Assembly: GCA_910579015.1 (NCBI GenBank)
Contig: CAJTRO010000040.1
Coordinates: forward strand, 1-31,971
DNA from: an uncultured Dorea sp.
GTDB lineage: Bacteria; Bacillota_A; Clostridia; Lachnospirales; Lachnospiraceae
Direction: 5' to 3'
Length of the DNA stretch: 31,971 nucleotides
Numbering within the stretch: the stretch's first letter is position 1; each line of letters starts with the position of its first letter. The translations under genes were made by a program, and so were the position numbers. Below, in pieces: positions 7,888 to 16,501 of the stretch. The notes beneath the pieces are model-generated. The model was not told where the DNA came from. It saw only the letters and a program-made list of their open reading frames with translations, and did not search any database.

Positions 7888-8853
7888 GTGAGCCTGTTTG
7901 AAATCCACACCCCATACATAGCGATCACCGCGTTCTACGCACTGAATCTGCCCGAATACAGTATGCACCCCCACAGCCATTCCTCATGTGAAATCATGTA
8001 TGTAACGAAAGGGAACTGCCTGATCTATGTGAACGACCAGGAATTCACCCTCAAAGAACAGCAATTCATTTTCTTAAGCGCCAATGTACCGCACCGGCTT
8101 TCCATCTCCGACGGAAGCCCCTGCTCAATCCTGAATCTGGAATTCTCGTGCCGCCGCACCCAAACCGGCATATGCCTGTCCGGTTTGCACGGCGAAAGCC
8201 CCGCCTTCTCCAGTTTCTGCCGTTATCCGGACGATTTCTTTATCGGAAATGATACCGGCCATCTGGGCTATTCCCTGAAGGATCTGATCAGCCAGCTCCA
8301 GAGCAGGATCCCTCTCAGAAATAAAGTACAGAACCTCGCGGATATTTATACCGCCGATCAGAGATGTCTGATTCGTCTGCTGTTCCTGCGGATGATGCTG
8401 GAGCTCTCCAGGTGCGTCCTTGATCACAACAAAAATACCGGAATGTTCTACCTGAAACGGGCCCGCGATTATATCTCCTCCCACCTGACGGAGGAAATCC
8501 GGATTCCCGTGCTGGCAGAACATGCCGGCATCAATAAGTCCTACCTGCAATCCTTGTTCTCTAAACACATGAACTGTACGATCACAGATTATATTAACCA
8601 GAAACGCCTCGAGCACGCGGCATTCCTTCTCGTCAACAGCTCCCTCTCTGTCACGGACGTTGCCTTCCAGTCCGGTTACAACAGCCGTCAGCACTTCGGA
8701 AGCACCTTCGAGAAATACTACGAGATGAGCCCCCGCGCCTACCGTCAACTCCATGGCAAGAATATGAACCCTTCCACCGGAGACGACTATTATTATATGG
8801 CGCAGGACGGCACATGGGCAAATACTCCCCTGAAATCTCCCAAGAAGCCCTGA
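7888..8853 (+). CDS. AraC-family transcriptional regulator with cupin sensor
   Basis: This 321-residue regulator has an N-terminal cupin-like ligand pocket (about 20-75; histidine-rich MHPHSHSSCEIMYV and VPHRL, typical of sugar-sensing AraC proteins). The C-terminal AraC DNA-binding domain has two helix-turn-helix motifs (about 188-290), with LAEHAGINKSYLQSLFSKH and VTDVAFQSGYNSRQHFGSTFEKYYEMSPRAYR. It starts at GTG with AGAAAGGA upstream. It points away from the ATPase-PIN-ligase operon and converges on the GNAT gene with only 21 bases between the two stops. No sugar transport or catabolic genes adjoin it, so its target is unclear; the GH4 gene 3 kb away is one candidate. Confidence 0.93.
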   Translation: MSLFEIHTPYIAITAFYALNLPEYSMHPHSHSSCEIMYVTKGNCLIYVNDQEFTLKEQQFIFLSANVPHRLSISDGSPCSILNLEFSCRRTQTGICLSGLHGESPAFSSFCRYPDDFFIGNDTGHLGYSLKDLISQLQSRIPLRNKVQNLADIYTADQRCLIRLLFLRMMLELSRCVLDHNKNTGMFYLKRARDYISSHLTEEIRIPVLAEHAGINKSYLQSLFSKHMNCTITDYINQKRLEHAAFLLVNSSLSVTDVAFQSGYNSRQHFGSTFEKYYEMSPRAYRQLHGKNMNPSTGDDYYYMAQDGTWANTPLKSPKKP

Positions 8854-8874
8854 CGCCGTATCATGAGCTTCGGC

Positions 8875-9393
8875 CTATCCTTCCAAATACAGATTCATCA
8901 GGTCAAAGTCCAGGTACTTCCCGTCTACCTTGGTAAAGCCCCTAAACGTACCGATCTTCTCAAAACCATACTTCCGGTACAGCCTTATTGCCCTTTCATT
9001 GTTACTCTGAACCTCCAGAGAAATAATTTCCGCATGTGCTTCATTTCCCGCAAATGCAATGATCTTCTCCAGCAAACGGCTTCCAACTCCTCTTCCCCAT
9101 TCCTCTTTTATAACAGAAATGCCGAATGTCCCCCGGTGTTTCATCCGTTCTTTCGTAAATCCTTCGAAATTAGCATTCCCTATGATCCTCCCATTTTTCT
9201 TCGCCAGAAACATAGCTGAAACTGGAGAATCCTGGATTGTCTTAAGAAATTCTCTCTCCTGTTCTACGGATATGGGGAGTCCCTGTGCTCCAAAAGACAG
9301 GTTATCCGTCTCACTGCCGACTATTTTCAAATATTCCAAAAGCTCCCCGGCGTCTTTTGGCGCTGCTTCTGTAATTACAAATTCTGTTCCCAT
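8875..9393 (-). CDS. GNAT-family N-acetyltransferase
   Basis: This 172-residue acetyltransferase resembles RimJ/RimL and spermidine-acetyltransferase-type enzymes. Motif A, the acetyl-CoA pyrophosphate loop, is seen as EEWGRGVGSRLL (97-108), preceded by the strand GTFGISVI. The C-terminal part has LEVQSNNERAIRLYRKYGFEKIG, the usual motif B. The ATG is 3 bases beyond the htpG stop and has only a weak Shine-Dalgarno, so it is probably translated by coupling from htpG and induced with it. The acceptor (amine, protein N-terminus or antibiotic) cannot be told from sequence. Confidence 0.92.
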   Translation of the reverse strand: MGTEFVITEAAPKDAGELLEYLKIVGSETDNLSFGAQGLPISVEQEREFLKTIQDSPVSAMFLAKKNGRIIGNANFEGFTKERMKHRGTFGISVIKEEWGRGVGSRLLEKIIAFAGNEAHAEIISLEVQSNNERAIRLYRKYGFEKIGTFRGFTKVDGKYLDFDLMNLYLEG

Positions 9394-9396
9394 AAT

Positions 9397-11469
9397 CTAC
9401 TTTGTCAACAGCATCATGACCTCATTGCTCCTCTGTACAAATGCCGTCATCTCTTCCGGATTCAACGGCTTATGTGCCAGCATCGCCAGATCATAGAGCT
9501 GCTTACAGATAATGGATATATTCTCATTCTCTTTATTATCCACTACAAACTGTACCAGAGGATGGTTTGCATTCAGGATCAGCGTGCTGTCTCCGCCCAT
9601 ATCCATACCGCCCATGTTACCCATGCCGTACATCTTCATCATCTCCTGCATACGGCGGCTCTGCTCGGACAGAGTGATCATAGACGCAACCTTCTCATCC
9701 TTAAGCTTCTCAATCTTCACATCCAGCTTCTCATTGCCAAGCTCCTTGCGGAAAATCTCGATCAGGCTGTCAGACACTGCCTTGAAGGCTTCCTTATCTT
9801 CTTCTGCAACCTCTTCCTTGACATTATCTGTGACGTCTGCGTCAATTCTCTGGAAACGGATGGCCGGGTTCTTCTGCTCTAACTGAGTGATGAACGGAGA
9901 ATCAATGTTGTGGCTTAAGATCACCGCATCCTGTCCCTGGTTCCTGAACAAATTGATATACTGGCTCTGCTGAACCTCATCCGTTACATAATAGATAGTG
10001 GTCTTAATCTCCTCTACCTTGTTCTCGTCCCCATTCTCTCCTTCGGCGACGTCATCCTTCTTATCGTTCGCCTCAACAACCTCTCCGCCGTTCTCCTCGA
10101 TACAGTCCTTAAGCGTCAGGTACTTCCCGTCAATGTTCTTGAACAGGATAGAATCCTTCATCTTATCGCAGAACTTCTCGTCCTTTAAGCATCCAAACTT
10201 GATGAACGGGCTGATGTCATCCCAATACTTCTCAAAATCCTCTCTCTTCGTCTTGCACATTCCCGTCAGCTTATCGGCAACTTTCTTGGAAATGTAGTCC
10301 GCGATCTTATTCACAAATCCGTCGTTCTGCAATGCGCTTCTTGACACGTTCAGCGGAAGATCCGGACAGTCGATCACGCCCTTCAATACCATCAGAAATT
10401 CCGGAATAACTTCCTTGATATTATCCGCGATAAATACCTGGTTGTTATACAGCTTTATTGTTCCCTCTATAGAATCATACTCTGTATTGATCCTCGGGAA
10501 ATACAGGATACCCTTGAGGTTAAACGGATAATCCATATTAAGGTGTATCCAGAATAACGGCTCCTTATAATCTAAGAACACCTTGCGGTAGAAATCCTGA
10601 TAATCCTCGTCAGAGCAGTCGTTAGGGTGCTTCGTCCACAGCGGGTGGATGTCGCTTAAGGAGACCGGACGCTTCTCAATCTTAACCTTCTCCTTCGCCG
10701 GCTCTACCTCAACCATCTCCTTTTCGCCGTCTTCGTTCTCCTTCTCTTCCATCTTGGCTTCTTCATGGATGTGCTCTACAACAACATCATCCTCTTTAAG
10801 ATCCGCCTCGTCGATGGTCTCATATTCCGGCTCTGCATTCGCCTTATTAAGGAAGATCTCTACCGGCATGAAGGAACAATATTTCTCAAGAACTTCTCTT
10901 ACACGATATTCGTTAGAAAACTCGATGCTGTCGTCATTCAGGTACAGGGTGATCTCAGTTCCCACGCCTGTCTTGCTGCCTTCGTCCATCTCATACTCTG
11001 TACCGCCGTCGCTTACCCAGTGTACCGGCGCAGAGCCCTCTTTATAAGAAAGTGTGTCGATATGCACTTCATCGGCAACCATGAACGCAGAATAAAATCC
11101 AAGTCCGAAATGACCGATCATATCGTCTTCTGTTGTCTTGTCCTTATATTTCTCAAGGAATTCCGTCGCTCCGGAGAACGCGATCTGCGTGATATACTCC
11201 TCTACCTCCTCGGCTGTCATACCAAGTCCGTTGTCAGTGAATTTCAGAGTCTTCTCTTCCGGATTCACCTCCACCTTAATCGCCGGCTTGTAATCATCCG
11301 GTAACTGGTACTCCCCCATCATGTCTAATTTCTTAAGCTTTGTGATCGCGTCGCATCCGTTGGATACCATCTCTCGCGCGAAAATATCATGGTCGGAATA
11401 TACCCACTTCTTGATGATCGGGAATATATTCTCACTACTGATTGATAGATTTCCTTTCTTTGCTGCCAT
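9397..11469 (-). CDS. htpG: HtpG, bacterial Hsp90 chaperone
   Basis: This 690-residue ATP-driven dimeric chaperone shows the GHKL ATPase motifs: E33 with NGCDA (37-41), DNGLGM (79-84) and GHFGLGF (119-125). The middle domain has YFPR, NVSRS-like and LQ elements. The C-terminus ends in NEVMMLLTK without an MEEVD tail. The start is MAAKKGNLSISSENIF, supported by GGCAGGAG; a longer frame upstream lacks a ribosome site and crosses the promoter. Between the N and middle domains (about 209-272) lies an unusually long charged linker rich in E/K. A second acidic insertion (about 455-490) interrupts the middle/C region. A perfect CIRCE operator lies upstream, so HrcA repression is expected. The GNAT gene follows after 3 bases. 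Confidence 0.97.
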   Translation of the reverse strand: MAAKKGNLSISSENIFPIIKKWVYSDHDIFAREMVSNGCDAITKLKKLDMMGEYQLPDDYKPAIKVEVNPEEKTLKFTDNGLGMTAEEVEEYITQIAFSGATEFLEKYKDKTTEDDMIGHFGLGFYSAFMVADEVHIDTLSYKEGSAPVHWVSDGGTEYEMDEGSKTGVGTEITLYLNDDSIEFSNEYRVREVLEKYCSFMPVEIFLNKANAEPEYETIDEADLKEDDVVVEHIHEEAKMEEKENEDGEKEMVEVEPAKEKVKIEKRPVSLSDIHPLWTKHPNDCSDEDYQDFYRKVFLDYKEPLFWIHLNMDYPFNLKGILYFPRINTEYDSIEGTIKLYNNQVFIADNIKEVIPEFLMVLKGVIDCPDLPLNVSRSALQNDGFVNKIADYISKKVADKLTGMCKTKREDFEKYWDDISPFIKFGCLKDEKFCDKMKDSILFKNIDGKYLTLKDCIEENGGEVVEANDKKDDVAEGENGDENKVEEIKTTIYYVTDEVQQSQYINLFRNQGQDAVILSHNIDSPFITQLEQKNPAIRFQRIDADVTDNVKEEVAEEDKEAFKAVSDSLIEIFRKELGNEKLDVKIEKLKDEKVASMITLSEQSRRMQEMMKMYGMGNMGGMDMGGDSTLILNANHPLVQFVVDNKENENISIICKQLYDLAMLAHKPLNPEEMTAFVQRSNEVMMLLTK

Positions 11470-11490
11470 CTTTATCACTCCTGCCTCATT

Positions 11491-11522
11491 TTTAATAATT
11501 TTATAATTTAATAATTTTATAA
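11491..11522. repeat. 16-bp tandem direct repeat in the htpG leader
   Basis: TTTAATAATTTTATAA occurs twice back to back (11491-11506 and 11507-11522) with no mismatch. It lies between the predicted htpG -10 box and the ribosome binding site, so it forms most of the 5' untranslated region. Each unit is purely A+T. Confidence 0.85.
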
Positions 11523-11523
11523 T

Positions 11524-11552
11524 ATGATAATACGCCATATATTAAAAGTCAA
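11524..11552 (-). promoter_or_regulatory. htpG promoter
   Basis: On the minus strand, TTGACT (11552-11547) and TATCAT (11529-11524) are 17 bases apart. The CIRCE element starts 8 bases upstream of the -35 box. A second possible promoter upstream of CIRCE (TTGAGT at 11630-11625) would place the operator downstream of the start of transcription. Confidence 0.6.
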
Positions 11553-11559
11553 TAGAAAA

Positions 11560-11586
11560 TTAGCACTCTTTTTTAGTGAGTGCTAA
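11560..11586. promoter_or_regulatory. CIRCE element (HrcA operator)
   Basis: TTAGCACTC (11560-11568), nine bases, GAGTGCTAA (11578-11586): a perfect match to the CIRCE consensus bound by the heat-shock repressor HrcA. It is immediately upstream of the htpG promoter, so htpG and the following GNAT gene should be part of the HrcA regulon. Confidence 0.95.
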
Positions 11587-11622
11587 CAAATTTCTTAAAA
11601 ATATAAAAATCTTATTAAATCC

Positions 11623-14600
11623 CTACTCAATACTCTTAAGCGATTCCACCATATCAATCTTCTTCAGCTTAAAGTACATCACCCCATTGATCATCAACGA
11701 GAACGCCACCGTCAGCACCAGGCTGTAGATAAAGCTCGGCATATTGATGTTCCGTCCGAACATGGCGGAATCCACCTCTACCGTCTCAATGATAAAGAGA
11801 TGCAGAAACTTCCCAAGCGCCACGCCGACAACCGAACCAAGGAGCGTCAGGAGGATATTCTCCCGGTACACATACTCCGCCACCTCCGTGTTATAGAACC
11901 CAAGGACCTTAAGCGTCGCAAGCTCCCTCTTCCTCTCTGCGATATTGACCGTATTCAGATTATACAGCACCACAAACGCAAGCATCCCCGCCGAAATGAT
12001 CAGGACAACGATCACAAGATTCAGGCTGCGCAGCATATCGTCCAGCTGTTTCTCGATGTCATGGGTATAGCTGACACTCAGCGCGCCGTCCTTTTTCAGT
12101 ATCTTACGTCCAAGCTTCTCCATCCCGGTCTTGGCCGACGAATCATCCATCTTAAACAGTATACTGTTATATTCCGGCTCCCCGCCGTATACCCTTTCAT
12201 AGCAGGACGGCGTAAAATAGATGTAATGTCCCATATAATTCTCACAGATCTGTTCGATCTTCACCTTCTTATTGCCGTTCTCTTCATCCTTGATCTCTAT
12301 GGTATCTCCCTTAACGGCTCCTAAGAGCTTCGCAGTCTTCTCGCTCACGATCACTCCGTCATCCGACAATTTATACTGTTCCTTCGTCTTCCGGTCATGA
12401 AAATCCACGAACTTTGGCACATCCTCTACCGTACCGAACACACACGCATAAGCCGCCCTCTCCTTCTTGCCATTTACCAGAGTAACATTCTGCATATCGG
12501 CATTCATGTGCCCGCTCACCTGCTCCTCCTCATCCAGCAAAGCCTTAAGCTCTTCCCGCTCTTCCTCCGTGATATCCTCCTTAAGGTAAATACTTCCGTC
12601 ATAGAACTGGATATCGGCAAACTGCAATTCCGCAATTTCGTAACAGGAATCCTTGAGCCCGAATCCTACCAGCATCAGCGCCATACATCCGCCAATTCCG
12701 AAAATGGTCATAAAGAAGCGCTTCTTATAACGCATCAGATTCCGTATCGTGGATTTCCAAGTGAAATTCAAATGCCTCCATATGATGCCGATCCGCTCCA
12801 GAAATACTCTCCGCCCATTCTTAGGCGCCGGCGGACGCATCAGGACTGCCGGCTGTGCATCCAGCTCCTTGTAACATGCCATGACCGTGGCAAATATGGT
12901 ACAGAACATGGCCGCTCCGGACGCCATAGCCGCATACGTCCAGTCATAAGGCACAAGGATCCTCGGCAGGTGCTGATACAGGATCCCATAAGCATACACA
13001 ATGATGTAAGGAAGAATCTTCTCCCCGGTCAGAACTCCCAGGATACTTCCTCCCGCCGTTGCCAGAAACGCATATCCGATGTATTTGGACGCGATCGCCG
13101 CCTTTCCATAACCAAGCGCCTTCATCGTCCCGATGGATGTGCGCTGTTCCTCAACCATCCGCGTCATGGTCGTCAGGCTGATCAGCGCCGCCACCAGGAA
13201 AAATAATACCGGAAACACCCGGCCAATCGCCCCGAGCCGTTCCGCATTCTCTCCAAATCCGCTGTATTCGATCAATGTACTGCGGTCGTATACGTACCAC
13301 TTAGGCAGGCCAATATCCGCAATGTCTTCTTCCGCTTCGGCAATCTTCTGTTCTCCATCCCTGATCTCGGCCTCCGCTTCGGCTTTGCCATCCTCATACT
13401 CCTGCTTCGCATCCACAAGCTTTGCCTCGTTGGATACGATCTCGGCCTCCCCGTCGTTCAGCTTCTCTTCCTGCTTTCGCAGTTCACTCCATCCCTGGTT
13501 GATCTGCCTCTGACCGGATGAAAGCTGAGCCGGCACCGAGGCAAGCTCTGATTCTGCCGCGTCAAGCTGAGCCTTCGTGGCGGCAAGCTGGGACGCCGTG
13601 TCATCCAACTGCTTCTGGCTTGCATCAAGCCTGGCCGTTCCGGCTGTATACGCCTGCCTTTCGCCTTCCACCTTCATCGCAAGCATCTGCGCCGTCCCCT
13701 CAAGTTCGGCAAGCTGTTTTATAAGTTCGTCCGGGACCTCTGCCGGCGGATCATCCGGCCCCTCGTCCTCCCCGGGGGGATCTGGTACATCGTCATCTCC
13801 AGGGGCATCCGGCGTATCTGTCTCTCCTGGATTATCCGGTATCTCAACATCTCCGGAGGCATCCGGCGTATCTGCCTCTCCCATCCGGCCTCCTGCCGCA
13901 ACCGTCCCTCCCGATACACTTCGAAGTCCGGCCGTCCTTCCCTGCGCCTTGACAGCCTCGATCTGTGCTTTCAACGCCTCAATCTGCCCAAGGACCGTCT
14001 GATAATCCTGCTCATCCGCCGTAATCTGCGCTTGCAGCCCGGCAAGCTCCTGCCTGCCTGCCAAAATCTGTGCCTCAGCCTCTGGTCTTGCCGTCTCGTA
14101 TTGTGCAAGCCCCTGCTCATACGCCGTCTTGCCCTCCTTCAACTGTGCAAGCCCCGACCGGTATTCCGCTTGTGCCGAATCCAGCTCCTTCTGTTTGGAA
14201 TTCAGGGTAGACCTGGCGTCGGCAATCTGCCTCCTGCCGTCTTCTATCTGCACCCTCGCATCCGCAAGCTGTCGTTCGGCATCCTCTATCTTCCGGGCGG
14301 CATCCGAAAGCTCCTTCTGCGCCTCTGCTTTTCCCTCCTCAAGCTCTTCTCTCGCTTCCTTAAGCTTCTCATCCGCCTCATCCTTTAAACTGTCTCTGCG
14401 CACCACGGCACGGTCATCCGCCAGTTCTTCGACACGCTCAAGAACAGCCTCGATCTGGTCATCGTATGCATCAGTAAATGCAAGCTTTGCCTTCGCGCCC
14501 TCCACCTGGAGATAGACCTCAGAATACACCTCCATATCAAAGGTTCTCTCAGGCACAACAAGGAATGCCTGGATATTCCCGTCCCCCACCGTCGAACTGC

Positions 14601-15174
14601 CTCTTCCGTAAGACAGGTAACAGGGACTGTTCCCAAGCCCCACAACCTCCAGTATATCCGTCTTAAGCGTATCCCGGATATCATCATCCGTTCCGGAACT
14701 AAGCTCAATCTTATCCCCGATCCGGAATTCAGAATTGTCATCCGCCAGACACTCTCCCGCTTTCTCAGGCAGACGCCCCTTGCTCACCGTCACCCGGTTC
14801 ATTTTCTCCTGAAGCGACATGATATGAAGGACCTGCTGTTCATCTGCCGTACTATAGAGAAAATCAGCGCTGTACGCTCCTTCCGCCCGCGCAACGCCCT
14901 TAATGCCTTCCATGGCCCGGATATCTTCCTTCGTGACACCGTAGGTACAGATCGCCTTGATGTCCATAAGCTCAGCCTCATCAAAATACGAATCCCCGCT
15001 CAGCCTCATATCCGGCTCCGCCGCTCTTATTCCGGAGAAAAACGCAACTCCAAGCGCAACAATAAAAAGAATCGACAGGAATCTGCCCTTACTCTTTCTG
15101 ATCTCCATATAAAAATCTTTTCTCGCCGCATTCTTTATCTTCCGTCCCGCCTTTTTTGCCGTCCTTCTCATCAC
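11623..15174 (-). CDS. large FtsX-type ABC transporter permease with extracytoplasmic coiled coil
   Basis: This 1183-residue permease has a basic N-terminus followed by TM1 (about 32-50, FLSILFIVALGVAFFSG) and a large extracytoplasmic region. From about 258 to 620 this is coiled coil (repeated KLKEAREELEEGKAEA-like heptads), interrupted at about 431-478 by a flexible linker of degenerate Asp/Pro/Gly repeats. Then come FtsX core segments (about 658 onward, LGAIGRVFPVLFFLVAALISL), a second periplasmic-type domain and C-terminal helices. The start is GTG (15174) or the next-codon ATG (15171); CAGGAG supports either. The ATPase partner is 126 bases upstream, separated by a 43-bp triplicate repeat. 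A role in exporting or sensing envelope compounds is inferred; the coiled coil could span the cell wall. Confidence 0.9.
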   Translation of the reverse strand: MMRRTAKKAGRKIKNAARKDFYMEIRKSKGRFLSILFIVALGVAFFSGIRAAEPDMRLSGDSYFDEAELMDIKAICTYGVTKEDIRAMEGIKGVARAEGAYSADFLYSTADEQQVLHIMSLQEKMNRVTVSKGRLPEKAGECLADDNSEFRIGDKIELSSGTDDDIRDTLKTDILEVVGLGNSPCYLSYGRGSSTVGDGNIQAFLVVPERTFDMEVYSEVYLQVEGAKAKLAFTDAYDDQIEAVLERVEELADDRAVVRRDSLKDEADEKLKEAREELEEGKAEAQKELSDAARKIEDAERQLADARVQIEDGRRQIADARSTLNSKQKELDSAQAEYRSGLAQLKEGKTAYEQGLAQYETARPEAEAQILAGRQELAGLQAQITADEQDYQTVLGQIEALKAQIEAVKAQGRTAGLRSVSGGTVAAGGRMGEADTPDASGDVEIPDNPGETDTPDAPGDDDVPDPPGEDEGPDDPPAEVPDELIKQLAELEGTAQMLAMKVEGERQAYTAGTARLDASQKQLDDTASQLAATKAQLDAAESELASVPAQLSSGQRQINQGWSELRKQEEKLNDGEAEIVSNEAKLVDAKQEYEDGKAEAEAEIRDGEQKIAEAEEDIADIGLPKWYVYDRSTLIEYSGFGENAERLGAIGRVFPVLFFLVAALISLTTMTRMVEEQRTSIGTMKALGYGKAAIASKYIGYAFLATAGGSILGVLTGEKILPYIIVYAYGILYQHLPRILVPYDWTYAAMASGAAMFCTIFATVMACYKELDAQPAVLMRPPAPKNGRRVFLERIGIIWRHLNFTWKSTIRNLMRYKKRFFMTIFGIGGCMALMLVGFGLKDSCYEIAELQFADIQFYDGSIYLKEDITEEEREELKALLDEEEQVSGHMNADMQNVTLVNGKKERAAYACVFGTVEDVPKFVDFHDRKTKEQYKLSDDGVIVSEKTAKLLGAVKGDTIEIKDEENGNKKVKIEQICENYMGHYIYFTPSCYERVYGGEPEYNSILFKMDDSSAKTGMEKLGRKILKKDGALSVSYTHDIEKQLDDMLRSLNLVIVVLIISAGMLAFVVLYNLNTVNIAERKRELATLKVLGFYNTEVAEYVYRENILLTLLGSVVGVALGKFLHLFIIETVEVDSAMFGRNINMPSFIYSLVLTVAFSLMINGVMYFKLKKIDMVESLKSIE

Positions 15175-15188
15175 GTTCTCCTGTATGT

Positions 15189-15312
15189 CCTGTCACTGTT
15201 ATCGAAATCTCTGTCTGCCACTCCAATGTGCCCTGTCACCGTTATCAAAATCTCTGTCTGCCACTCTAATGTGCCCTGTCACTGTTATCGAAATCTCTGT
15301 CTACCACTCTAT
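15189..15312. repeat. 43-bp tandem repeat, three copies
   Basis: Units begin at 15189, 15232 and 15275, each starting CCTGTCAC and continuing through the shared core ATCTCTGTCT. Copies 1 and 2 differ at about three positions. Copy 3 runs into the last codons of the ATPase gene: its stop codon (15301-15303) sits where the other copies read CAG in the same local context. The array fills the gap between the ATPase and permease genes. Units are contiguous without unique spacers. Confidence 0.9.
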
Positions 15313-16005
15313 CGTCTCCACCGGTACTGGATGCCGGTTCCGCAGGATATCTGATACCCGTCCGTTCTTAATCTTTACCACCCGGTCCGCCATCGGTGCG
15401 ATCGCCAAATTATGTGTGATCAGGATAACCGTCATCCCCTTAAGACGGCAGGTATCCTGCAAAAGCTTCAAAATCGCCTTTCCTGTATTATAATCCAGCG
15501 CCCCCGTCGGCTCGTCGCATAACAGGATCTTGGGATTCTTCGCCAGCGCCCTCGCGATCGACACTCTCTGCTGCTCGCCCCCTGAAAGCTGAGCCGGGAA
15601 ATTATCAAGACGCTCTCCAAGTCCCACTTCCCCAAGCACCTCTCTTGCGTCCATTGGATCCTTACAGATCTGCAACGCCAGTTCCACATTCTCAAGCGCA
15701 GTCAGATTGGGGATCAGATTATAGAACTGGAATACGAAACCGATATCATCCCTCCGGTACGCCGTGAGACGCTTCTGCGAATATGCTGTGATATCCTGCC
15801 CGTCCACGATCACCCTTCCCTCCGACGCCGTATCCATACCGCCGAGTATGTTCAGTACCGTCGTCTTTCCTGCCCCGCTCGGCCCTACCACCACGGCAAA
15901 CTCACCCTTTTCAATCTCAAAATCAATCCCGTTTGCCGCCATGATCTCCACTTCTCCCATACGGTATCTCTTCTTAACGTCCTCCAACACGACAAATCCG
16001 CCCAT
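15301..16005 (-). CDS. ABC transporter ATP-binding protein (LolD/MacB type)
   Basis: This 234-residue ATPase is the motor for the 1183-residue permease. Walker A is GPSGAGKTT (41-49), the Q-loop follows in FVFQFYNLIPN, the ABC signature is LSGGEQQR (140-147), and Walker B is ILLCDEPTGALD (160-171) with ILITHNLAIA as the H-loop. This pattern is typical of partners of FtsX-fold permeases. The start is supported by GGAGGAG. The permease gene lies 126 bases downstream, across the 43-bp repeat array that overlaps this gene's last codons. Confidence 0.96.
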   Translation of the reverse strand: MGGFVVLEDVKKRYRMGEVEIMAANGIDFEIEKGEFAVVVGPSGAGKTTVLNILGGMDTASEGRVIVDGQDITAYSQKRLTAYRRDDIGFVFQFYNLIPNLTALENVELALQICKDPMDAREVLGEVGLGERLDNFPAQLSGGEQQRVSIARALAKNPKILLCDEPTGALDYNTGKAILKLLQDTCRLKGMTVILITHNLAIAPMADRVVKIKNGRVSDILRNRHPVPVETIEW

Positions 16006-16068
16006 ATCTCTCCTCCGTAAACTGTCTGCATCCGCAAAAATTGTATTTCTTAGTATGAAACGATCCTA

Positions 16069-16446
16069 TCACATGTGCCCCTTGCTCTTTATCACACTGA
16101 TATGTATGAACACAGGGTACAGATAACTGGCCCCGAAGGTTCCTAACTTCTTCGGGCCCTGCACCACCCGGTCAAGCTTGAGCACCTTATGGAATGCCAT
16201 CATCACACTCGCTCTGGTTATGGACTTGTCCTTCCGTGTAACGAACATCTCATTCCCCTTAATATAATAAAAAAATTCGAGATTCTTCGCAGTATAAAAA
16301 GGATGTCCCTGAAACTGAAGCAGGGTATCCCACAAAAGCTCTTCCCAAAATGAATCGCCGCGGATATCTTCTTTATAATCTTCCAATGCTTCTCTAAGCC
16401 GTCCCACAGCCTTCTGCTGTTCCGCCGTCATAATATTGTCAATCAT
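16069..16446 (-). CDS. uncharacterised 125-residue protein
   Basis: I do not recognise a named family. The protein is soluble, with no signal peptide. The N-terminal half is a charged helix (AVGRLREALEDYKEDIRGDSFWEELL). A compact segment follows: FYTAKNLEFFYYIKGNEMFV, then SITRASVMMAFHKVLKL and a basic/aromatic end (GPKKLGTFGASYLYPVFIHI). The middle block could be a winged-helix-like DNA-binding fold, but this is a guess. GAGAGAG precedes the ATG. It lies between the nucleotidyltransferase gene (55 bases upstream) and the ABC ATPase (63 bases downstream), all on the same strand. Confidence 0.65.
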   Translation of the reverse strand: MIDNIMTAEQQKAVGRLREALEDYKEDIRGDSFWEELLWDTLLQFQGHPFYTAKNLEFFYYIKGNEMFVTRKDKSITRASVMMAFHKVLKLDRVVQGPKKLGTFGASYLYPVFIHISVIKSKGHM

Positions 16447-16501
16447 CCGTACACTCTCTCAGTATCTTCATCACCATGCCTGCATCTACTCTTTCTATCA
16501 C

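Noticed and set aside
12397..13206. 269-residue open frame antisense to the large permease
   Set aside because: Low-complexity His/Arg/Pro-rich translation with no ribosome site; it is a shadow of the permease gene.
15189..15312. CRISPR-like repeat array
   Set aside because: The 43-bp units are contiguous with no unique spacers, and no cas genes are near.
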